A stretch of 64,000 nt of DNA from CAZUFB01 sp964619775 (GTDB taxonomy: Bacteria > Actinomycetota > Coriobacteriia > Coriobacteriales > UMGS124): contig CAZUFB010000002.1 of NCBI GenBank assembly GCA_964619775.1, forward strand, positions 1 through 64,000, written 5' to 3'. A program made the position numbers and the translations under genes. Below the pieces are notes generated by a model. That model ran no database searches. It worked only from the letters and a program-made list of their open reading frames with translations, and was not told the DNA's origin. Below, in pieces: positions 7,941-16,500 of the stretch; within the stretch, counting starts at the first letter, position 1; each line of letters starts with the position of its first letter.

Positions 7941-9308
7941 TTACACGAGCTGGGTTCCCTCGTCGACCAACGAGGCGAGAGAAGAGCCGTCGGACGCGGA
8001 GGCGTCCGACGAGGTGACCGAGCCTGCTGAATCCTCGGCAAAACCGACCAGCACGGCCGTATCCACAAGGGTGAACAGCATCTCGTTGGCGTAGGCGAAA
8101 TCGTCGGTGGACCCACCGTCGAAGATGGACACGACGGTCATCGTGTCGTCGTGAGACAGCAGCGCAAACGTCGCGTCGAGGCTGTTCGAGATGTAGCACG
8201 CCTGGTAGTACGCAACACCCTGGTCGTTGGTGAACACGAACCCGTCGAGCACCTGGCCGTCGGACAGCCCGGCCCCCTCTCCTACGCCCGACATGAACGC
8301 GTCGCCGACAGCCTGCAGCTCGTCGGTGCTCGAGATGACCATGTCGTCGGTGGAGAAGGAGTAGACCATCAGCTGGCAGGTGCCCACCGGGCCCGAGAAC
8401 GTGCCGTACAGCGTGCCGCCTTCCTCCTCGGTCAACTCGAAGTCGACGCCGTCGGGCAGGGTGAAGGAAAACGCCCCGCTTACAACCTCCTGACCGGAGA
8501 CGGACGTCCCGTGGTCCGCGTCGACGGCCTCGACCGCGACGCCGTCGGCGGCGGACTCGAAGACCGGCACCACCGTCTGGAGCATCTCGTCGATCATGCC
8601 GAGCATCGCATCGAGATCGTCGCCCCTGAAGAAGCCGTCGACGGCGGTCACGCTCCCGTCGGCGAGCGGGACGAACGCACAGAAGTCGATATAGGCCTCG
8701 CCATCGTAGAAGAAGTAGGCGTAAAACGGGGTGCCGCCGCCGTCGTAGGCCACCGCGCCCAGATAGGTGTAGCCGTCCCCGGTCATGGCCTGCACCCACT
8801 CGTCGTCGGGTGCGTCAAGCGTCACGTCGGGCGCACCGGCAACCTGCGCGACGATGCGAAAGTAGAGGGCCTCGGTTTCGGTGAGATAGGTCCACCACCC
8901 GTCCTCGGCGAAGTAGACGCCGTCGGCCACCTCGAACGCGATGCCCGACTCCTGCACCATGCCGTCGGCAACCGAAGAGGCGTCGTCGGTCGAGGCGGCC
9001 TCCTCGGCGGCCTCGGCTCCTTCCGACGCGTCCGAGGCAGGCTCCTCGGCCTCGGTCACAGTCGAAACCGCCCCGTCGGAGGACGACACCTCGGCGTCGT
9101 CGGCGGCGTCGTCGGCGGCGTCGGCTGTCTGCGCGGCGGCCCCGGCTATCCCCTGCAGCAGCCCCGTCCCCTCGGAAGCCTGGGCCGGGGCGGGCGCGAA
9201 CAGAACAAACGCGCCCAGCGCCGCGGCGGCCGCGTACGGCACAAGGCCGCGGGCCAAACGGGCGGAAACGTCGCGGACGGTGTCGGCGATACCGGTGCAC
9301 GGGGTCAT
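7941..9308 (-). CDS. Large secreted acidic protein, unknown function
   Basis: The protein has 455 aa. Residues 1-44 form a signal peptide with a long hydrophobic core and a likely cut near AQAS. An Ala/Asp/Glu/Ser-rich low-complexity spacer covers about 50-115. The rest looks like two related folded domains, about 115-265 and 270-425, each opening with a hydrophobic phrase (GIAFEVADGVYF; SFTLPDGVDFEL) and holding aromatic-rich beta strands. ATG 9308 has AAGGAGG at ideal distance. I recognise no enzyme motif. An exported surface protein built from duplicated domains is the best description. The gene stands alone, convergent with the YvlD-like gene. Confidence 0.75.
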   Translation of the reverse strand: MTPCTGIADTVRDVSARLARGLVPYAAAAALGAFVLFAPAPAQASEGTGLLQGIAGAAAQTADAADDAADDAEVSSSDGAVSTVTEAEEPASDASEGAEAAEEAASTDDASSVADGMVQESGIAFEVADGVYFAEDGWWTYLTETEALYFRIVAQVAGAPDVTLDAPDDEWVQAMTGDGYTYLGAVAYDGGGTPFYAYFFYDGEAYIDFCAFVPLADGSVTAVDGFFRGDDLDAMLGMIDEMLQTVVPVFESAADGVAVEAVDADHGTSVSGQEVVSGAFSFTLPDGVDFELTEEEGGTLYGTFSGPVGTCQLMVYSFSTDDMVISSTDELQAVGDAFMSGVGEGAGLSDGQVLDGFVFTNDQGVAYYQACYISNSLDATFALLSHDDTMTVVSIFDGGSTDDFAYANEMLFTLVDTAVLVGFAEDSAGSVTSSDASASDGSSLASLVDEGTQLV

Positions 9309-9627
9309 GCAGGCCTCCTTATGCCAGATGCAGTCGGCGGTGCGGGCGGCAGGGCCGCGCCGCCTTCCCCTCGTGCACGCCCTGAGACCCGCCTCTCTAT
9401 CCTCATACTGTACACGACCCGTCGCCCTGCGACCCCTGCAAAACGCCGTTTTCAGGCAAAGGGACGCGCGACCGCAGACGGCCGCCGCAGGCCCGTTCGC
9501 GGAGCGCCGCAGCGCCGCAGCGCCGCTGGGCGGCGGGCAGACGGCCGCCCGGCTGCGCGACTCGCCCCATGCGCTACCCTGTGGTCGCACATCAACGGCT
9601 TCTTGCGGCCAAAGGAGAGGACCGACC
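9309..9627. other. Divergent intergenic region, no gene seen
   Basis: This stretch separates the minus-strand secreted-protein gene from the plus-strand DUF3343 operon. It must hold both promoters, but I see no convincing -35/-10 pair. A short GCGCCGCA-type tandem repeat lies near 9511-9530. Confidence 0.5.
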
Positions 9628-9726
9628 GTGAACGCGCGACGAACACCAGCAACGACCTGCCGTGCGCAGGGTCGCGGGTGCAACCGCATAGCCCGGCCCC
9701 TCCCCCGCCGCGGGGGTACGGTTTAA
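9628..9726 (+). CDS. Candidate Arg-rich leader peptide, 32 aa
   Basis: A short frame opens with GTG 9628, 7 nt behind AAAGGAGAGG, and stops at TAA 9724-9726. The product is Arg-rich (nine Arg) with two Cys. Ten bases after the stop a U-tailed hairpin begins, and the DUF3343 gene starts 80 bp downstream. This arrangement, a translated short frame, then a terminator, then an operon, is the layout of a transcription attenuator. Real translation is inferred from the strong ribosome site only. Confidence 0.45.
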   Translation: MNARRTPATTCRAQGRGCNRIARPLPRRGGTV

Positions 9727-9735
9727 CAAAAGGTT

Positions 9736-9781
9736 CCCGCCCGGTTTTAGGCTCCCAGCCCGAACCGGCGGGATTCTTTTT
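9736..9781 (+). terminator. Attenuator-like terminator ahead of the DUF3343 operon
   Basis: The left arm CCCGCCCGGTT (9736-9746) pairs with AACCGGCGGG (9763-9772) with one bulge, and ATTCTTTTT follows at 9773-9781. The hairpin lies inside the leader between the 32-aa frame and the GTG at 9807, so it would stop transcription before the operon unless relieved. Confidence 0.65.
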
Positions 9782-9806
9782 GTCGACCGATTTGGAGAGG
9801 AGGACC

Positions 9807-10103
9807 GTGCCGATACCTGAGGACACGGCTGCCGCCGCCCGTCCGGCCGAGAACACGCAGGGCGCCGGCGCCGGTTGCACGGCAGTGACGTTCGCCACGG
9901 TGAGCGATGCCTGCGCGATGGAGGCCCGCGCCCGCGAGTTCGGCCTGCCGGGCCGGCTGGCCCCCATACCGTCGTGTCTGAGCGCCGGGTGCGGCTACGC
10001 ATGGGTTGCCCCCGAAGGCGACCGCGCCGCGCTCGAGGAGGCGCTCGCGAGGCACGCCGTCGCCCACGAGGGGGTGTTCGACATACCGGGCCCGTGCGGC
10101 TGA
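9807..10103 (+). CDS. DUF3343 protein, putative Se/S carrier-like
   Basis: The protein has 98 aa. DUF3343 proteins are small, have a conserved Cys pair and are proposed carriers of activated sulfur or selenium. Here PSCLSAGCGYAW at about residues 55-66 holds the Cys motif, after a region typical of the family (VTFATVSDACAMEARAREFG). The start is GTG 9807, directly behind GGAGAGGAGG. It opens a four-gene operon whose last member is cysteine-desulfurase-like, which agrees with sulfur or selenium handling. The carrier role is family knowledge; participation with the downstream reductase is inferred. Confidence 0.8.
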   Translation: MPIPEDTAAAARPAENTQGAGAGCTAVTFATVSDACAMEARAREFGLPGRLAPIPSCLSAGCGYAWVAPEGDRAALEEALARHAVAHEGVFDIPGPCG

Positions 10104-10167
10104 GCAGGCGCACGGACGCGTCCCACCCCTCGCGGGCAACCTTCTTTTGGAAAGGAGACCGGCTCTT

Positions 10168-10968
10168 ATGACCGACGAACCCCGACCCGCCCCGGGCGCG
10201 CCTTACAGCGTCGGCGTCGACGTGGGGTCGACCGCCACCAAGGTGGCCGTGCTCGACGAGGGACGCGCCCTGGTCGCCACGATGCAGTGCCCCACCGGCT
10301 ACAGCAGCGTGGACGCCGCCGGGCGCGCGCTGGACATGCTTGAGGAGGCGGGCTTTGCCCCCGGCTCCTTCGTCGCGGTCGCGACCGGCTACGGGCGGAT
10401 CGCCGTGCCCTACGCGCGCAAGGTCGTGACCGAGATCACCTGCCACGGCAAGGGGGCGGCCTTTCTGTTCGAGCCCGACGGCTGCGTGGTCGACGTGGGC
10501 GGGCAGGACACGAAGGTCATCCTGCTCGAGCGGGAAACCGTCAAGAAGTTCGCGATGAACGACAAGTGCTCGGCGGGCACCGGACGCTTCCTGGAAGTCA
10601 TGGCCAACCGGCTCGGCGTGACCCAGGGGGAGTTGGAGCGCCTCGCCCGCGCCGGAGAGCCCACCGCCATCTCGAGCATGTGCACCGTGTTCGCCGAAAG
10701 CGAGGTCATCTCGCTCATCGGCAAGGGCGAGCCGCGCGAGAACATCGCCAACGGCGTCGTGGAGTCGGTCGTGGAACGGGTGGCGACGCTCGCCGCCCAG
10801 CTCTACGGAGGCGGGGCGGCCTTCCTCACCGGGGGGCTGTGCGACAACGCCTACTTCGCCCAGCGCCTGGGGTCGCATCTGGGCACGCAGGTGGCGACCC
10901 GGCCCGAGGCGCGCTACGCCGGGGCCATCGGGGCCGCCCTGTGCGCAGCCGACCTGCCGCGCAGCTAG
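10168..10968 (+). CDS. 2-hydroxyacyl-CoA dehydratase-type activase (ASKHA ATPase)
   Basis: The protein has 266 aa. These homodimeric ATPases use ATP hydrolysis to push an electron at low potential into a partner reductase. The ASKHA phosphate motifs are DVGST (18-22) and DVGGQDTK (109-116). Cys134 (NDKCSAGTG) and Cys172 (MCTVFAESEV) correspond to the ligands of the [4Fe-4S] cluster shared across the dimer. ATG 10168 lies behind AAAGGAGA. The next gene is its double-cubane partner, so this is the YjiL-like activase of that pair and not of a classical dehydratase, which would need two subunits. Confidence 0.9.
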   Translation: MTDEPRPAPGAPYSVGVDVGSTATKVAVLDEGRALVATMQCPTGYSSVDAAGRALDMLEEAGFAPGSFVAVATGYGRIAVPYARKVVTEITCHGKGAAFLFEPDGCVVDVGGQDTKVILLERETVKKFAMNDKCSAGTGRFLEVMANRLGVTQGELERLARAGEPTAISSMCTVFAESEVISLIGKGEPRENIANGVVESVVERVATLAAQLYGGGAAFLTGGLCDNAYFAQRLGSHLGTQVATRPEARYAGAIGAALCAADLPRS

Positions 10969-11050
10969 CAGGGACAGGATGCGCCCCGGGGCCTGCCGCG
11001 CCGGCCCCGGAAACAGCAGCACGACACATCATCAGGAAGGGAGATTCACC

Positions 11051-12235
11051 ATGACCACGGCAACTGCAGTCGCCGAAGCCCCCGCCACGGGGCTGCCGCG
11101 CACGTTCGAGGAGTTCAACGAGGCCCGCAAGGCCAGCTTCATGAAGGTCAAGCAGTACAAGGACGCCGGTGGCCATCTCGCAGGCTTTTTGTGCTCCTAT
11201 TCGCCGCTCGAGATTTTGGACGCAGCTGGCGTGGCGTCCGTAGGGCTGTGCGGCACCAACGACGAGACCATCCCCGCCGCCGAGACCGTGCTGCCCAAGA
11301 ACCTCTGCCCGCTCATCAAGGGAACCTTCGGCTTCGCCCTCACCGAGAAGTGCCCCTTCACCTACTTCGCCGACTTCATCGTGGGCGAGACCACCTGCGA
11401 CGGCAAGAAGAAGATGTACGAGCTGCTCAACAACGGCATCAAGGACGTCTGGGTGCTCCACCTGCCCAACGGGCGCGACCGCACCTACGAGGCCGATGCC
11501 TGGTACCAGGAGGTGAAGCTCTTCAAGGAGGAGGTCGAGCGGCGCTACGGCATCGAGATCTCCGACGACGACCTGCGCGACGCCGCTCGCCGGCGCAACC
11601 GCCTGCGCCGCGCCCTCGTCGACATGTTCGAGCTGCAGCAGCAGGTGCCCGCGGCGCTGTCGGGCGTGGAGCTCATGAGCACGATGCTCGCCGGCAGCTT
11701 CAACTTCAACCTGGAATCCTACGTCGCCAGCGTTGAGGCCCTCGTGGAGGAGCGGCGCGCCCAGGCGGCCTCGGGCCAGTCGGCCGTAAACCCGAACGCC
11801 AAGCGCATCCTGCTCACCGGCTGCCCCTCGGGCGGGCTCACCAACAAGGTCGGCAAGGTCATCGAGGCCAACGGCGGCGTGGTCGTGTGCCTGGACGACT
11901 GCTCGGGCGAGCGCACCGCCAAGATGATGGTGGACGAGGACGCGCCCGACATCCTGCGCGCCATCTCCGACCGCTACCTGGCCATCAACTGCTCGGTGAT
12001 GACCCCCAACTCCGGACGCGTCGAGAACACGCTCGCCATGGTCGAGAAGTACCAGGTCGACGGCGTCATCGACACGGTGCTCACCGCATGCCACACCTTC
12101 AACGTCGAAAGCGCCCTGGTGTCGCGGTGCATGGAGGAGGCCGGCGTGCCCTACATGAAGCTCGAGACCGACTACTCGACGGGCGACTCGGGCCAGGTCG
12201 AGACGCGCATCGCGGCCTTCATCGAGACGCTGTAG
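11051..12235 (+). CDS. Double-cubane-cluster reductase, 2-hydroxyacyl-CoA dehydratase family
   Basis: The protein has 394 aa and belongs to the single-subunit branch of the dehydratase family (YjiM/DCCP). In the characterised member the two [4Fe-4S] cubanes share a sulfide, and the enzyme reduces small molecules at very low potential. Cysteines in the N-terminal half are C48, C67, C86, C101 and C116; others appear in LLTGCPSGG, CLDDCSGER, INCSVM and TACHTFN. ETDYSTGDSGQVETR near the C-terminus is a family hallmark. ATG 11051 follows AAGGGAGA. Lying directly behind its activase, it is probably the working subunit of an ATP-driven reductase. The physiological substrate is unknown. Confidence 0.88.
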   Translation: MTTATAVAEAPATGLPRTFEEFNEARKASFMKVKQYKDAGGHLAGFLCSYSPLEILDAAGVASVGLCGTNDETIPAAETVLPKNLCPLIKGTFGFALTEKCPFTYFADFIVGETTCDGKKKMYELLNNGIKDVWVLHLPNGRDRTYEADAWYQEVKLFKEEVERRYGIEISDDDLRDAARRRNRLRRALVDMFELQQQVPAALSGVELMSTMLAGSFNFNLESYVASVEALVEERRAQAASGQSAVNPNAKRILLTGCPSGGLTNKVGKVIEANGGVVVCLDDCSGERTAKMMVDEDAPDILRAISDRYLAINCSVMTPNSGRVENTLAMVEKYQVDGVIDTVLTACHTFNVESALVSRCMEEAGVPYMKLETDYSTGDSGQVETRIAAFIETL

Positions 12236-12290
12236 CGCAGGCGGCCGCCAGCGGCGGGACAAAGAAAACGCACGGACGGAGGACGGGGAC

Positions 12291-13466
12291 ATGGCAGGCA
12301 CGGTCGTCGGCGAGGCCGGCAAGGTCGTCTACTTCGACAGCGCGGCGACGAGCTACCTGCGGCCGCCCGAGGTGGCCCGCGCGGTGGCCGAGGCCATCGG
12401 CGGGTTCGGCAGCGTGGGCCGGGGGGTCTACGGGCCGTCGCTTGCGGCGAGCATGGCCGTCTACGGGGCGCGCGAGAAGGTGGCCCGGCTGCTCGGGGCC
12501 CCGGCGGCCTCGTCGGTTGCCTTCGCGCACAACGCCACCGAGGCGCTCAACATGGCCATCGGGGGCCTGCTGCCCGACGGGGGCAAGGCCGTGACCACCG
12601 CCGCGTCGCACAACTCGGTGCTGCGGCCGCTCATGCGCGCCCGCGACCTGCGGGGGTGCACGGTGGAGGTGGCCCCCGTGGGGCCCGACGCCGCCTTGGA
12701 CCTCGACGCCTACGCGCGGATGCTCGACGGGGCCGACCTCGTGGTGGCCACGCACGCCTCCAACCTCACCGGCGACGTGTACGACGTGGCCGCGATGGCG
12801 CGCCAGGCCCACGAGGCCGGGGCGCGCTTCGTGCTCGACGCCGCCCAGACCGCCGGGGCGCTGCCGCTCGACATGCGCGAGCTCGGCGTAGACGTGCTGT
12901 GCTTCACCGGCCACAAGGCGCTGCTCGGCCCGCAGGGGACCGGGGGGCTGTGCGTGGCCGAGGGCGTCGAGGTCCCGCCCCTGCTCGAAGGCGGGACGGG
13001 GACCCACAGCTTCGACCTGCGCCACCCCCGCGCAATGCCCGACGAGCTGGAGGCCGGCACCCTCAACGCCCACGGGCTGGCAGGCCTGGCTGCCGGCGTG
13101 GACTACCTGCAGCGCGAGGGCGTGGGGCGGCTCGCCGAACGGGTAGCCGGGCTGACCGCACGCTTCGAGGAAGGCGTGCGCGCAGTCGCCGGCGTGCGCG
13201 TGTACGGCGGGCGCGGCGGCATGGCGCACGGGGGCATCGTGGCGCTCAACGTGGGCGACGCCGACTCCGCGACGGTGGGCGACCTGCTTGCACGAACCTT
13301 CGGCGTCTGCACCCGCGCCGGCGCCCACTGCGCCCCGCTCATGCACCGCGCCCTGGGCACCGAGCGGCAGGGGGCCGTGCGGTTCAGCTTCTCGCCGTTC
13401 AACACCGAAGACGAGGTGGACTGGGGCATCGACGCGATTGTGCAGATAGCCCGCGAACTGGGATAG
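12291..13466 (+). CDS. Cysteine-desulfurase-like PLP enzyme (class V aminotransferase fold)
   Basis: The protein has 391 aa. The PLP lysine is K209 in GHKALLGPQGTGG, D183 sits in DAAQ, and the active-site Cys is C347 in RAGAHCAP, so persulfide chemistry is possible. The family removes sulfur or selenium from cysteine or selenocysteine. It follows the double-cubane gene by 55 bp and has a GGAGGACGGGGAC site before ATG 12291. Together with DUF3343 it makes a chalcogen-supply pair around the reductase. Sulfur for cluster assembly and selenium recycling are both reasonable, and the sequence does not decide between them. Confidence 0.87.
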   Translation: MAGTVVGEAGKVVYFDSAATSYLRPPEVARAVAEAIGGFGSVGRGVYGPSLAASMAVYGAREKVARLLGAPAASSVAFAHNATEALNMAIGGLLPDGGKAVTTAASHNSVLRPLMRARDLRGCTVEVAPVGPDAALDLDAYARMLDGADLVVATHASNLTGDVYDVAAMARQAHEAGARFVLDAAQTAGALPLDMRELGVDVLCFTGHKALLGPQGTGGLCVAEGVEVPPLLEGGTGTHSFDLRHPRAMPDELEAGTLNAHGLAGLAAGVDYLQREGVGRLAERVAGLTARFEEGVRAVAGVRVYGGRGGMAHGGIVALNVGDADSATVGDLLARTFGVCTRAGAHCAPLMHRALGTERQGAVRFSFSPFNTEDEVDWGIDAIVQIARELG

Positions 13467-13577
13467 GCTCAGGCGGGTTCCGGAGTCGCCCGATGGGAGG
13501 ATCTGCGCCACGTACCCCGACCCGCCCTACGCCGTCCGCTGCGACCACGGCGGGGCCTTCTCCCGGAACTTCCGACG
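13467..13577. repeat. Convergent gap with a possible degenerate palindromic-repeat copy
   Basis: The gap lies between the converging csd-like and ABC genes. GGCGGGTTCCGGAGTCGCC near 13475 resembles one arm of the repeat copies at 46669 and 59572, but the other arm is poorly preserved. No U-tailed terminator is evident. Confidence 0.3.
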
Positions 13578-16500
13578 CTATAGGCATTCTTGCGCCTCCC
13601 TCTTGCAGCCTCTCCCGTCCGTGCTCCAGTCTGCGTTCTCGCGCTGCAGCGTCCAGAGGCGCTCGTAGAGGCCCTTCGCCTCCATAAGCTCGGCGTGGGT
13701 TCCTTGTTCGGCGACGAAGCCCTCGTCGAGGACGACGATCTTGTCCGCGCCGGCGACGGTGCGGAGCCGGTGGGCTATCACGAGGACCGTCTTCCCCGCG
13801 CACAGAAGCCCGACCGCCTCCTGGACAAGCGTCTCGTTCTCGGGGTCGAGCGATGCCGTCGCCTCGTCGAGGAGCACGATCGGCGCGTCCTTGAGCAGGG
13901 CACGTGCGATGGAGAGCCGCTGCCTCTCCCCGCCGGACAGCGCGGCGCCGTTCTCGCCGAGCACGGTGTCGAAGCCCTGCGGGAGACGCTCGATGAACTC
14001 GAGGCAGTGTGCCTTTCGCGCCGCATCGCGCACCTCCTCGTCGGTCGCCCCCTCCCGCCCGATGCGGATGTTGGCCGCAACGGTGTCGTCGAACAGGGTC
14101 ACGTCCTGGAACACGATCGACACGTGGGAGAGCCACGACTCCTCCGAGAACCGCGCGATGTCCTCGCCAGAGCACAGGATCCTGCCTGAATCGGGCTGCC
14201 AGAAGCGGGCGACAAGCTGCGCGCAGGTCGACTTCCCGGAGCCGGACGGCCCCACGAGGGCCGTCACCGACCCTTCCTCGACGTCGAAGCTGACGCCATG
14301 GAGGACCTCATCCTCGCCGTATCCAAACCTGACGTCCTCCAAGCGGATCCCGAACCCGCCGACGACGGCTGCGGCGGATCCCGACGCCTCCGGCTCGGAC
14401 ATGACCGCCTCGATTCGCGCCGTCTTGGATGAAAGCGACAGGAGGTTCGGCAGCTGGGAGACGAGAGCGAGGATGGGCCCGTACACGCGCGAGACGATGA
14501 GGAGAAACATGAGCAGGACCATGAAGTCGACCTGCCCGGCGGCCAGGAGCGCGGTGCCGACGCAGGCGGTCAGCCCCACGCCCGACCGCAGGACGGCACT
14601 CGCGAGCGACGTGGAGACGTCGACGGCGAGCTCCACCTTCATGGTGATCCCCTTCAGTTCGGAAAGCGCGTCCTCCATGTCTGCGAAACCCGCTCCCACG
14701 GCGCGGCACGCCCGGATGTCCTTGATTCCCTCCAGGTAGTCCTGCACCCGCGAGAGGGCCTCGAGCCTGGCGCCCTGCTGGCTCTCGAACAGGCTCTTCT
14801 GGCGACGACGGCTAAGCGCGACCACCCCTGCCGCAAGCGGCAGCGTGACGATGACGCAGCAGGCGAGCCGCCAGTCGAAGAAGGCGAGCATCGCGCAGAT
14901 CGCGACGGTCGTGACGATTCCGGCGATGAGCTGGGGAAGGGTGCTGGAGAGCATGGACTCCTGGGCGGTGACGTCGCCCATGAGGCTTTCGGCGACGTCG
15001 GCGGTGTCCCGCCTGTTGAAGAAGCTCATGGGAAGCCTCCTCAGATGGTCCGCCAACCCGAGGCGCACTCCCTCCGACGAGGTGTAGGCGACGACGTAGG
15101 TCTTGCGGTAGTCGTTGCGCGACGCGAAGAACGTCACGGCGAGCCCTGCCAAGCCGACGCCGAAGATGACCCAGAGCCGCCGGGTGTCGAAGGGCGCGCC
15201 GGCGAGCGTTTCCACCACGACCCCGAAAGCGGCGACCGTGCAGACGAACGGGATCATGAGCGCGAGGTCGGACAGAGTGCACGCAAGCGCCGCGCCCTTA
15301 AGTCCCGCGTACCCCTCGTCGGAAAGGTTGAAGGCACGCTGAAACCACGGCTTCTCGGCGGCGCGGGTTTCTGGCGCCAGAGCAGGTTCGCCCTCGTCGG
15401 GCTGTCGATCTCCGCCGCTTGCGGGCGTGCCGGCTTGCAGGGCGCCGTCCGACCCCATCTGCCAGTCGACGGCGCTCGTGTACTGCCGCCACATCCTCGC
15501 GTAGACGCCCGATGCGGCGAGGAGCTCCTCGTGGGTGCCCTCCTCGACCTTGCGCCCGCCGTCCATGACGACGATCTTGTCCGCACCGACGACGGTCGAG
15601 AGCCGGTGCGCGATCATGATCACGGTCTTGCCGGCCATGAGCCTCTCGAACGCCTTCTGTATCAAGTGCTCGTTCTCGGGGTCGGAAAACGCGGTCGCCT
15701 CGTCGAGCACGACGATCGGCGCGTCCGAGATGATGGCGCGCGCGATGGCTACGCGTTGGCGCTCGCCGCCGGACAGGTGCACGCCTTCGGCCCCGACCAC
15801 GGTGCCGTAGCCCTGCGGCAGCTCTCTGATGAAGGAGTCCGCCTGCGCCGCGCGCGCCGCCGCCTCGACCTCCTCGTCGGTCGCGCCCGGCTTGCCCCTC
15901 CGGATGTTCTCGGCGATGCTTTCGCGAAAGAGGTGGGGGTCCTGGAACACGAGGCTCAAGCGCCCCATGAGATCGTCGGGATCCATCTCCCGGACGTCGG
16001 TCCCGCCGACGAGCACGCGCCCCTCGTCGACATCCCAGAAACGGGCGACGAGGTTCGCAAGCGTCGACTTGCCCGAGCCCGAGGGACCGACGACGGCGCA
16101 GACGCTTCCCGCCGGGACCTCGATGGAAACGCCGTCCAGCGCGCGCGGGCCGCTCTGCTCGTATGAGAAGGAGACGTCCTCGAAGACAACCGAGGACCCC
16201 TCGGCGGCGGCGAGGAGCCCGGGCCGCGGCAAGACGCCGATTCCCAGAATCGAGTCGATGCGGTCGATGTTTGCCTGCGCCATCATGCCGTCCTCGCTCA
16301 CATAGAGGATCTTGCTGAAGACGCTCGAGATGGAGTGGACGAACAGCAGGTAGAAGACGAGAGAGAGGACGAAGGTCGGCCAGTCGGACGCCCCGGGCGC
16401 AAGGAGGATGCCGACGGGCAGCACGAAGAGGTAGGCGTTGTTGAGGACTGCGGTGAACCCGGGCATCGAGTTCTTGAAGAACATGGTCACGTCCAAGGAC

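Noticed and set aside
8151..9806. Long plus-strand frame leading into the DUF3343 gene
   Set aside because: It is antisense to the secreted-protein gene and its residues are Arg/Gly-rich without domain content; GTG 9807 has a strong ribosome site.
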